Source: JAHFOW01 sp964370795
Lineage (GTDB): Bacteria > Planctomycetota > Brocadiia > Brocadiales > Brocadiaceae
Reading direction: 5' to 3'
Assembly: GCA_964370795.1 (NCBI GenBank)
Contig: CAYJME010000197.1
Span: forward strand, 1 to 6,097
DNA length: 6,097 nt
Shown here: positions 1 through 5,003 of the stretch, one piece after another
Layout of the letters: the number at the start of each line of letters is the position of its first letter
Numbering within the stretch: the first letter of the stretch is position 1
The notes under the pieces: generated by a model
Told to the model about the DNA's origin: nothing
Seen by the model: only the letters and a program-made list of their open reading frames with translations
Database searches by the model: none
Translations under genes and position numbers: made by a program

Positions 1-26
1 TGTCGGTTCGACTCCGATCGCGGGCT
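1..26 (+). tRNA. 3' end of a tRNA gene (5' part outside the window)
   Basis: The first bases fold as a tRNA T arm: GTCGG (2-6) pairs with CCGAT (14-18) around the seven-base loop TTCGACT. The 3' half of the acceptor stem, CGCGGGC (19-25), and a U discriminator base (26) follow. The 5' acceptor strand should therefore read GCCCGCG. No CCA is encoded; TTTA follows, so CCA would be added by the nucleotidyltransferase. The anticodon is not in the window, so the isotype cannot be read. A G1-C72, U73 end would be compatible with a threonine tRNA, but that is a guess. Confidence 0.85.
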
Positions 27-96
27 TTTATTTGTAGAAGTGAATATTTCCTGGCACGGTATAAATTGCAACCAATTCAACCTTATAAAAGTGGAA

Positions 97-128
97 AGAT
101 TGCTTCGGAAAAGACCCCTCGCAATGAC
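97..128. repeat. Short dispersed-type repeat with ATTGC/GCAAT ends
   Basis: ATTGC (99-103) and GCAAT (121-125) form a short inverted repeat around TTCGG...CCCCTC. The overall pattern, TTGCTTCGG then CCTCGCAATGAC, resembles a dispersed intergenic repeat I have seen in several environmental bacterial genomes. Only one copy is present here, so repeat status rests on that recognition. An open frame running through it (40-267) is not considered a gene. Confidence 0.45.
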
Positions 129-154
129 CTGGTGTAGCTATGTCGATCCTAAAT

Positions 155-172
155 CCCCCTTAATAAAGGGGG
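155..172. repeat. GC-rich mini-hairpin, CCCCCTT/AAGGGGG
   Basis: CCCCCTT (155-161) pairs perfectly with AAGGGGG (166-172) around the four-base loop AATA. Flanking AAAT and TTGTTAAAAA give it a terminator-like look on the plus strand, about 130 bases after the tRNA. The motif also resembles the common dispersed AATCCCCCTT...AAGGGGG repeat. Terminator for the upstream tRNA unit or dispersed repeat are both possible, and the sequence alone does not decide. Confidence 0.6.
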
Positions 173-176
173 TTGT

Positions 177-204
177 TAAAAACTTACAGAAAAAGAAGTT
201 TTTA
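177..204. repeat. AT-rich 9-bp inverted repeat
   Basis: TAAAAACTT (177-185) is the exact reverse complement of AAGTTTTTA (196-204), with a ten-base loop. It sits five bases after the GC-rich mini-hairpin and about 90 bases before the phosphodiesterase start. The right arm ends in five T residues, so a transcript from the left could end here, but the stem is AT-only apart from one pair and would be weak. The remaining bases to 291 show no recognisable element. Confidence 0.45.
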
Positions 205-291
205 TACGGTAACGCTAGAGCCCGCCGCAATAAACACACAAAAGAGAGTATTCAACATCCCTGCTAACTTCACGAGAGTCCTCAACGGCGT

Positions 292-1680
292 ATGATAATC
301 AATAAAAAGAAGGTGTTTGTGTTGGGACTGGATTCAATACCACCTGAACTTTTTTTTGAGCGGTGGCTTGACCAATTACCAAACGTAAAACGACTCATCT
401 CCAGAAGTATATACGGTGAAATGAAAAGCACCATTCCGGCGATTACATGCCCGGCGTGGATGTCTATGATGACGAGCGCTAATCCTGGCAGACTTGGGTT
501 ATACGGGTTCAGGAATCGGACAAGTTACGATTACGAGGGTTTAGCCTTTGCCAACTCAAAGACAATTCCTCTTGATACGGTATGGGATATTCTATCCAAA
601 ATCGGGAAAAAGGTTGTGGTGATTGGCGTGCCCATGACATATCCACCCAGACCTGTTAATGGATGTATGGTCACCTGCTTTATGACGCCGGACACAAGCT
701 GCGAATATACCTATCCATCCGGACTAAAAAACGAAGTCGAGCGTATTTCTCAGGGGTATATCCTCGATGTCGATGAATTTCGGAGCGATAACAAAGATTA
801 TATCTTAAAGGAAATCTATAAAATGACAGAAAAACGGTTCAAGGTAACCCGTCATTTTATCCGTTCGAAAGACTGGGATTTTTTCATGATGGTGGAAATG
901 GGACCCGACAGGATACATCATGCCTTTTGGAAATATTTTGACAAAGAGCACCCTAAATATGTGCCGGGCTCAAAATTTCATGATGCTATTCTTGATTATT
1001 ATAAATATCTCGACAAAGAGATCGGGGAAGTTTTGAATCTTCTTGATAACGAAACCATGTTCTGTATCGTTTCCGACCACGGGTCGAAAAGGATGATGGG
1101 TGGTATCTGTATTAATGAATGGCTCATCCGGAATGGTTATCTGAAATTGATACAGTATCCATCAGAATCCACTCCTTTTAACAAGCTCATGGTTGATTGG
1201 GGAAATACCATGGTCTGGGGTGAGGGTGGTTACTACGGACGTATCTTTATGAATGTAAAGGGACGTGAACCCAGGGGAATTATTGCAAAACACCACTATG
1301 AACATATCCGAAATGAACTGATTAAAAAGTTAGAAGACCTGCGCGATGAGAATGGCAACAATATTCATACAAAGGTCTTTAAACCCGAAGATATTTACTC
1401 TGTTTGCAATGGTATACCGCCGGATTTGATTGTGTACTATGGCGACCTTGACTGGCGTTCGATTGGCAGCGTGGGAACTAAGAGTATATGGGCAAGCGAG
1501 AATGATACGGGACCTGACGATGCAAACCACTCTCAGTATGGAATCTTTGTCATGCAAAATGCCCATATGCCACAGGGAACACGGCGTAACGGTGTGACTA
1601 TCTATGACATAGCGCCGACGATATTGAACTATATGGGCGTTAAGGTTCCCGATACCATGGAAGGTCATTTAATAACGTGA
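292..1680 (+). CDS. Alkaline phosphatase superfamily phosphodiesterase (type I phosphodiesterase/nucleotide pyrophosphatase-like)
   Basis: This 462-residue protein has the two-metal hydrolase core of the alkaline phosphatase superfamily, closest in layout to nucleotide pyrophosphatase/phosphodiesterases. Visible residues match the family pattern: Asp14 in the first strand (VLGLDS), nucleophile Thr52 (AITCPAW), Asp206 and His210 (GPDRIHH), Asp262-His263 (VSDHG) and His413 (ANHSQYG). The family hydrolyses phosphate diesters or monoesters. The true substrate here is unknown. No signal peptide or membrane segment is seen, so it should be cytosolic. The start at 292 is preceded only by a weak GAGAG about 14 bases upstream; the N-terminus begins directly with the first core strand, so nothing essential is missing. 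It is followed 100 bases later by an APS kinase gene on the same strand, suggesting a shared transcript and possibly a nucleotide or sulfonucleotide substrate (inference). The family is certain; the substrate is open. Confidence 0.92.
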   Translation: MIINKKKVFVLGLDSIPPELFFERWLDQLPNVKRLISRSIYGEMKSTIPAITCPAWMSMMTSANPGRLGLYGFRNRTSYDYEGLAFANSKTIPLDTVWDILSKIGKKVVVIGVPMTYPPRPVNGCMVTCFMTPDTSCEYTYPSGLKNEVERISQGYILDVDEFRSDNKDYILKEIYKMTEKRFKVTRHFIRSKDWDFFMMVEMGPDRIHHAFWKYFDKEHPKYVPGSKFHDAILDYYKYLDKEIGEVLNLLDNETMFCIVSDHGSKRMMGGICINEWLIRNGYLKLIQYPSESTPFNKLMVDWGNTMVWGEGGYYGRIFMNVKGREPRGIIAKHHYEHIRNELIKKLEDLRDENGNNIHTKVFKPEDIYSVCNGIPPDLIVYYGDLDWRSIGSVGTKSIWASENDTGPDDANHSQYGIFVMQNAHMPQGTRRNGVTIYDIAPTILNYMGVKVPDTMEGHLIT

Positions 1681-1688
1681 GAATGAAG

Positions 1689-1752
1689 AGCGTTAGGACT
1701 GGAGCGCCCAATCCTGAAGGATTGAGTTACGCGAGGCTCGTCCCTGAACGCT
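1689..1752. repeat. 64-base imperfect palindrome between the phosphodiesterase and APS kinase genes
   Basis: The spacer folds on itself. AGCGTT (1689-1694) pairs with AACGCT (1747-1752). AGGAC (1695-1699) pairs with the 1740-1745 segment with one bulged C (1742), and G1746 is also bulged. GAGC (1702-1705) pairs with GCTC (1736-1739). The centre is a perfect CAATCC/GGATTG hairpin with a TGAA loop (1709-1724). The end-to-end palindrome filling most of a 100-base gap looks like a small non-coding repeat element, or an intercistronic RNA structure that could stabilise or uncouple the two messages. No second copy lies in the window. Confidence 0.6.
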
Positions 1753-1767
1753 GCAGTAATATATTGC

Positions 1768-1772
1768 GGAGA
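1768..1772 (+). promoter_or_regulatory. Ribosome binding site of the APS kinase gene
   Basis: GGAGA ends eight bases before the GTG at 1781 and is one of the clearest Shine-Dalgarno sequences in the window. It supports the GTG as the true start, and no ATG lies nearby in frame before the P-loop. Confidence 0.7.
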
Positions 1773-1780
1773 ACATAAAG

Positions 1781-2389
1781 GTGAATAAGGGGTTTACCGT
1801 TTGGTTTACGGGATTATCAGGCTCAGGGAAATCAACAATTTCCTGTCTCCTGGAGAAAAAAGTACAGGAACGCGGAAGGAATGTGGAAATCATCGATGAT
1901 GCTGTGGTCAGAACAAACCTCGGCCAGGATATGGGATTTAGTAAGCAGGACAGGGATATTAATATCCAGAGAATCGCCTTTGTTTGTAAATTATTAACAA
2001 GGAACGGCGTAGCATGTATCTCCGCAGCCATTTCTCCTTACCGTGAAGCACGGGACAACGCCCGCCGGGAAATTGAAAACTTCGTTGAGGTTTATGTAAA
2101 ATGTCCTTTAGAGATATGCGTTGAACGTGATGTAAAAGGGCTTTATAAAAAGGCATTAAAAGGTGAAATCCCAGGTTTTCCCGGAGTTTCTGACCCTTAT
2201 GAGGAACCGCTCAATCCGGAGATTATCGTCGAGACAAACAAAGAGACGGTGGAAGAGTCGGTTCATAAGATATTGAAAAAACTGGAAGAGTTGGGATACC
2301 TTGAACCCCAGACGCCTGCTACACCTGTTTACACACCTGATGAGGAGAAAAAAGTGCAGGAAAGACTGTCAAGATTAGGGTACATCTAG
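1781..2389 (+). CDS. cysC: Adenylyl-sulfate (APS) kinase, variant active-site loop
   Basis: The 202-residue product matches APS kinase, which phosphorylates adenosine 5'-phosphosulfate at the 3' position to make PAPS, the sulfuryl donor. Seen in order: P-loop GLSGSGKST (11-19), the GFSKQDRDINIQRI segment (52-65), AAISPYR (82-88, the FISP-type motif), KGLYKKA (119-125) and FPGVSDPYEEP (133-143). The usual LDGDxxR loop reads Ile-Asp-Asp-Ala-Val-Val-Arg (38-44), so the second Asp of DGD is Ala41; this could lower or change activity. After residue 175 comes a tail ending in YTPDEEKKVQERLSRLGYI, absent from E. coli CysC. The GTG start has a good ribosome binding site. No sulfate adenylyltransferase is in the window, so whether it serves assimilation, sulfation or another nucleotide is unknown. 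Its partner upstream is a phosphodiesterase. Confidence 0.9.
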   Translation: MNKGFTVWFTGLSGSGKSTISCLLEKKVQERGRNVEIIDDAVVRTNLGQDMGFSKQDRDINIQRIAFVCKLLTRNGVACISAAISPYREARDNARREIENFVEVYVKCPLEICVERDVKGLYKKALKGEIPGFPGVSDPYEEPLNPEIIVETNKETVEESVHKILKKLEELGYLEPQTPATPVYTPDEEKKVQERLSRLGYI

Positions 2390-2392
2390 CAG

Positions 2393-2420
2393 TTACGATT
2401 TACGAATTGCGATTTGAGAT
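2393..2420. repeat. Four tandem heptamers after cysC
   Basis: Starting four bases past the cysC stop, four head-to-tail seven-base units can be read: TTACGAT, TTACGAA, TTGCGAT and TTGAGAT. The period is exact while the units drift by one or two bases. Simple heptamers of this type occur as intergenic fillers in some environmental genomes. No function is evident. Confidence 0.65.
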
Positions 2421-2449
2421 TGGGAAAAATGACAAAAGCGCAAATCGCA
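2408..2449. repeat. 9-bp inverted repeat between convergent genes
   Basis: TGCGATTTG (2408-2416) is the exact reverse complement of CAAATCGCA (2441-2449), with a 24-base A-rich loop. It lies between the ends of cysC (plus) and the minus-strand secreted-protein gene, where a bidirectional terminator would be expected. There is no clean U-run on either side and the loop is large, so terminator function is only possible. It partly overlaps the heptamer array. Confidence 0.5.
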
Positions 2450-2454
2450 CATTT

Positions 2455-3066
2455 TCATCTTTGAGTCCCTTCCTTGTTTGTGTAAGCCGATTCTATAACA
2501 TTTTTAGTCTTGTTTGAAAATTGGGCGATAAGCCTGTCGAGTTTGGGGATGAGAATAGGGCTTACCGCTTTGGTAAGCATGGCAAAGAAGGCATTGTCAA
2601 ATTTTAAGTGAACTGCAGTTCTTACGTCTTCGTAGTTGCCATTTTCGTCATGTTGAGTTGTATAATTGACCTGAAGTACAATGGCGCCTGAGAAGCTTAA
2701 GAACGAGCGGGCGTTCCCCTGTCCCACGTATGTTGCCTTGTCTGATGTCTGTTCCATCAGTTCAAACTCTCCGGTGATATTTTTTGACGGTATTTGTATG
2801 CCGTAGCGTCCATTCCCTTTAGGCTCTAAGAGTAATTCACCTTTTTGGAAATCTCTCCCCTGTTTGACAATTTCTTCCACATGTTCTATGAAATATTCCA
2901 GGGTCTTTCTGTCCGAGCGTACGATCAGAGGCTTTTGTACCCTTGTAATGGTGCTGGAATTAATGATTTCATGGACATGGTTCTTTACAACTGATTCTGC
3001 ATAACCTGATACAAAAGATAAGAAACAACAGAAACAGATAAGGAAAATATGTAAAAGACGAAACAT
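2455..3066 (-). CDS. Exported protein of unknown function
   Basis: I do not recognise this 203-residue protein. The ATG at 3066 gives a clear signal peptide: Arg3, a hydrophobic Cys/Phe/Leu-rich core (4-19) and a likely cleavage after Gly-Tyr-Ala (21-23). The mature part has an N-terminal helix-like segment (55-70), alternating beta-like stretches (77-155) including an acidic loop HDENGNYED (139-147), and an amphipathic C-terminal helix (168-195). That layout is reminiscent of START/SRPBCC lipid-binding domains, but this is a weak structural guess. The frame stays open upstream to 3216, but that extension translates the mini-palindromes and would bury the signal peptide, so I reject the longer start. 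No strong ribosome binding site is seen. The gene converges on cysC and has no same-strand neighbour here. It probably acts in the periplasm or outer compartment. Confidence 0.7.
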   Translation of the reverse strand: MFRLLHIFLICFCCFLSFVSGYAESVVKNHVHEIINSSTITRVQKPLIVRSDRKTLEYFIEHVEEIVKQGRDFQKGELLLEPKGNGRYGIQIPSKNITGEFELMEQTSDKATYVGQGNARSFLSFSGAIVLQVNYTTQHDENGNYEDVRTAVHLKFDNAFFAMLTKAVSPILIPKLDRLIAQFSNKTKNVIESAYTNKEGTQR

Positions 3067-3099
3067 TTTTATGGGTAACAGTTTAGTTGTTCGAAAATA

Positions 3100-3334
3100 A
3101 CCCCATAGGGGTGAAATATAAATAGCTAACAATACCAATCCATATTGAAAGCTCCAGAGGGGACACGTAAAAAACATAAACAATATGTCACTCCGATGGA
3201 GCTTTCTTTGATTCATTAAATTCCTTTTCTACAAACAGTTCGTCCCTACGGGACTTTTACAACCGAATTATTCTTTTAACTCGGTCAGGAGCATCCTGGT
3301 TGTAGATAGATTAAATGATTAGCTCCGTAGGAGC
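3100..3334. repeat. Array of six mini-palindromes (about 5-bp stem, 3-base loop)
   Basis: Six similar units occur: ACCCC-ATA-GGGGT (3100-3112), an imperfect GCTCC-AGAG-GGGAC (3151-3164), ACTCC-GAT-GGAGC (3190-3202, four pairs), GTCCC-TAC-GGGAC (3242-3254), CAGGA-GCA-TCCTG (3286-3298) and GCTCC-GTA-GGAGC (3322-3334). Centres are 36-52 bases apart. Several are followed by a TGTTTGTAG- or TGTTTAT-like AT-rich tail: on the minus strand for the left units, on the plus strand for the right ones, so the array appears to change direction near 3255-3285. Such CCC-GTA-GGG elements are a known style of dispersed intergenic repeat and are often mistaken for short coding frames. Confidence 0.65.
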
Positions 3335-3432
3335 GGTCTGTTTATTTTTCCGGTACGTTCAGATTTCATGCGACAAACCTGCCGGTTACATAATATCGCT
3401 TTATTTATACAAGGTTATATAGTTGTTGAATT

Positions 3433-3462
3433 TTCGTGATAATTCGTGAATATTTGTGGCTA
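3433..3462. repeat. Three tandem decamers upstream of cobS
   Basis: Three ten-base units follow each other: TTCGTGATAA, TTCGTGAATA and TTTGTGGCTA. A ten-base period puts each copy on about the same face of the helix. They lie about 130 bases before cobS. A dispersed TTCGTGAAT-type repeat is as likely as a protein-binding site. Confidence 0.55.
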
Positions 3463-3520
3463 AATGCTTTTTTTAGATGTAGAATCGCTATTTTTGCAAT
3501 AAAAACCATAAAGAAAAGAC

Positions 3521-3536
3521 TTCGTGACTTTGTGAC
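3521..3536. repeat. Tandem octamer TTCGTGAC/TTTGTGAC upstream of cobS
   Basis: Two adjacent eight-base units differ at one base and share the TTCGTGA core with the decamers at 3433-3462. The pair ends 53 bases before the cobS start, close to where a promoter or operator would sit. Function is not established. Confidence 0.45.
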
Positions 3537-3589
3537 AAGTTTTAATTTCTTTGCCTAAGTTTATACCATAAAAAGATTTTTCTGTAAAT

Positions 3590-4393
3590 ATGAACAATTT
3601 CCTCTGGACGCTTAAATTTCTGACTATCATCCCCTTTGACAAAGGAGATAAAATAAAACCAGAGAAGTCTGGTCTTTTAGTCATCTGGTTTCCCGTGGTC
3701 GGACTTTGCATTGGTATATGTCTGTTATTTGCATATCTACCGCTCTATTTCATTTTTCCTCATCTTGTTGCCAATGGATTGATCCTCATTGCATATATTG
3801 CCATCACCGGCGCAATGCACCTTGACGGACTTGCCGATACCTGTGACGGTGTCTGGGGAGGATGGAATAAAGAAAGACGACTGGAAATAATGAAGGACAG
3901 CCGCATCGGCAGCTTCGGGGCCATCGGATTGATCTGCCTGATTGGTTTAAAATATTTGTGTTTATATAGTATAGGAAAACTCCCTATACTCAGCAGCCCA
4001 ACGTTTAGTATCTGTACGCCATGTGCCTCATGTTTTCTGTCCCCCGGTCTAATAAACACCTGTATTGCATTACTCATTATGCCCGTTATAGGCAGGTGGG
4101 CACAGGTCTGTGCATCAGGTCTGTCTACGTATGCCAGGAGTTCATCAGGAACGGGAAGTTTTATTCTGGAAAGCGCTACCTTAAAACACGTACTTTATGC
4201 AACACCATTACTCCTCTGCTTACTCTGGTTTTTTTATGGTCTGAAGGGATTTGGCATATTTGCGATAATTGTCATGTTCACCCTCATAATAATTTGGTAT
4301 ATTAAAAAGAAAATCGGTGGAATGACGGGAGACACTTTAGGTTTTACCAATGAAGTTGCTGAACTTGTTTTTTTATTGAGCATTTTTCTATAA
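3590..4393 (+). CDS. cobS: Adenosylcobinamide-GDP ribazoletransferase (cobalamin synthase)
   Basis: CobS is a membrane enzyme that joins adenosylcobinamide-GDP to alpha-ribazole (or its 5'-phosphate), the last joining step of vitamin B12 assembly. The 267-residue product shows the family's metal-binding acidic signature GAMHLDGLADTCDG (74-87), then MKDSRIGSFG (101-110) and the C-terminal GGMTGDTLGFTNEVAE (243-258). Hydrophobic segments lie around 29-55, 57-73, 110-127, 157-167, 199-216 and 218-237, as expected for an integral membrane protein. A Cys/Ser/Pro-rich stretch at about 131-155 looks like an insertion of some 20 residues compared with the E. coli-type protein (about 247 residues). 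The ATG at 3590 has no evident Shine-Dalgarno, but the protein then starts with the typical FLTIIP segment. cobU follows after 49 bases, so the two are probably co-transcribed. No B12 riboswitch is seen. Confidence 0.95.
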   Translation: MNNFLWTLKFLTIIPFDKGDKIKPEKSGLLVIWFPVVGLCIGICLLFAYLPLYFIFPHLVANGLILIAYIAITGAMHLDGLADTCDGVWGGWNKERRLEIMKDSRIGSFGAIGLICLIGLKYLCLYSIGKLPILSSPTFSICTPCASCFLSPGLINTCIALLIMPVIGRWAQVCASGLSTYARSSSGTGSFILESATLKHVLYATPLLLCLLWFFYGLKGFGIFAIIVMFTLIIIWYIKKKIGGMTGDTLGFTNEVAELVFLLSIFL

Positions 4394-4430
4394 AATTTAC
4401 CGCCCGCAATGTCAACGTATTTAAGACGTT

Positions 4431-4440
4431 TACTATAGTA
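4431..4440. repeat. Perfect 10-base palindrome just before cobU
   Basis: TACTATAGTA is its own reverse complement and ends two bases before the cobU ATG, in the place where a ribosome binding site would be. A weaker AACGT/ACGTT hairpin (4414-4430) directly precedes it. No purine-rich ribosome binding site is visible, so cobU translation may depend on coupling or on leader structure. A ten-base palindrome in AT-rich DNA may be chance. Confidence 0.3.
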
Positions 4441-4442
4441 TC

Positions 4443-5003
4443 ATGGCCAGGATAACCTTTATTATCGGCGGCGCGCGGAGCGGTAAGTCCGCATTTGCCG
4501 AAGCGCTTGCCAAAAAACACAACGATGTTGTCTACATTGCTACCGCAGAAGCAAAAGATAACGAGATGCGTGAGCGTATTCAGACACACCGCTCGCGTCG
4601 TCCCTCCCATTGGAAAACTATAGAGTCCCCCTATGCTGTTGATAACGTTGTATCTGAGCAGCATGGACAGGCAGGGCTTATTTTTATTGACTGTATCACC
4701 TTGTATATAACGAATATGCTTCTAAAAGATGAAACAGCAGGCATTGCCGCCGTTTCAGATTTCCACGGGAAAATTCAAAAACAAGAACAGATTTTGGAAG
4801 AAATCAACAAACTTGCCCGCGCGTGCCGTGAATCAAGTTCAGACATTATTATCGTATCAAATGAAGTTGGACTTGGTATTGTGCCAGACAATGCATTGTC
4901 CCGTATGTTTCGGGATATAGCCGGGTGTGCAAATCAGATTATTGCCGATGAGGCAGACGAGGTATACTTTATCGTGGCAGGAATTGCCCAGAGGATTAAG
5001 TAA
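4443..5003 (+). CDS. cobU: Adenosylcobinamide kinase / adenosylcobinamide-phosphate guanylyltransferase
   Basis: CobU phosphorylates adenosylcobinamide and then transfers GMP from GTP to it, making the adenosylcobinamide-GDP that CobS uses. The 186-residue length is normal for the family. Visible: P-loop GGARSGKS (9-16); TAEAKDNEMRERIQTHRSRRP (34-54, containing His49, which aligns with the guanylylated His46 of the Salmonella enzyme); FIDCITLYITN (81-91, Walker-B-like Asp83); and VSNEVGLGIVPDN (138-150) with SRMFRDIAGCANQ (153-165). All catalytic features appear intact, so it should be bifunctional, in the cytosol, passing product to membrane-bound CobS. It lies 49 bases after cobS without a clear ribosome binding site and its stop codon overlaps the holA start. 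CobC, CobT and the corrin-ring genes are not in the window, so de novo synthesis versus salvage cannot be judged. Confidence 0.96.
   Translation: MARITFIIGGARSGKSAFAEALAKKHNDVVYIATAEAKDNEMRERIQTHRSRRPSHWKTIESPYAVDNVVSEQHGQAGLIFIDCITLYITNMLLKDETAGIAAVSDFHGKIQKQEQILEEINKLARACRESSSDIIIVSNEVGLGIVPDNALSRMFRDIAGCANQIIADEADEVYFIVAGIAQRIK
4990..4994 (+). promoter_or_regulatory. Ribosome binding site of holA inside the cobU end
   Basis: AGAGG within the last codons of cobU ends eight bases before the holA ATG at 5003. It supports that start and allows reinitiation by ribosomes finishing cobU. Confidence 0.6.

Larger units (their letters stand above)
3067..3589. other. Gene-free stretch between the exported-protein gene and cobS
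   Basis: This 523-base stretch lies between divergent genes and should hold both promoters. It contains six mini-palindromes (3100-3334), then AT-rich sequence, then two groups of TTCGTGA-like tandem repeats (3433-3462 and 3521-3536). I looked for a cobalamin riboswitch ahead of cobS and found no GCCACTG-type B12 box. I see no convincing -35/-10 pair. TATACC near 3565 is a possible but weak -10 for cobS. No protein-coding frame is credible. Confidence 0.6.

Noticed and set aside
40..267. 75-codon open frame after the tRNA
   Set aside because: It runs through three palindromic elements, has no ribosome binding site, and its translation has no domain-like pattern.
1330..2156. Minus-strand frames opposite the phosphodiesterase and cysC
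   Set aside because: They are antisense to two genes with complete conserved motifs and show no protein family features of their own.
3067..3216. Longer N-terminus (50 extra residues) for the minus-strand exported protein
   Set aside because: The extension translates the mini-palindrome array and would place the signal peptide inside the protein.
3100..3334. CRISPR array
   Set aside because: The units differ in sequence, are only about 13 bases long, have no constant repeat or spacer length, and no cas gene is nearby.
3340..3589. Cobalamin riboswitch ahead of cobS
   Set aside because: No GCCACTG-type B12 box or matching long-range pairing could be read. The region is AT-rich with simple repeats.
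3460..3711. Minus-strand frame of 83 codons overlapping the cobS start
   Set aside because: It overlaps the cobS coding region, whose family motifs are unmistakable, and the rest lies in repeat sequence.
4021..4305. 94-codon plus-strand frame inside cobS
   Set aside because: It is an alternate frame of a confirmed gene and has no recognisable domain.
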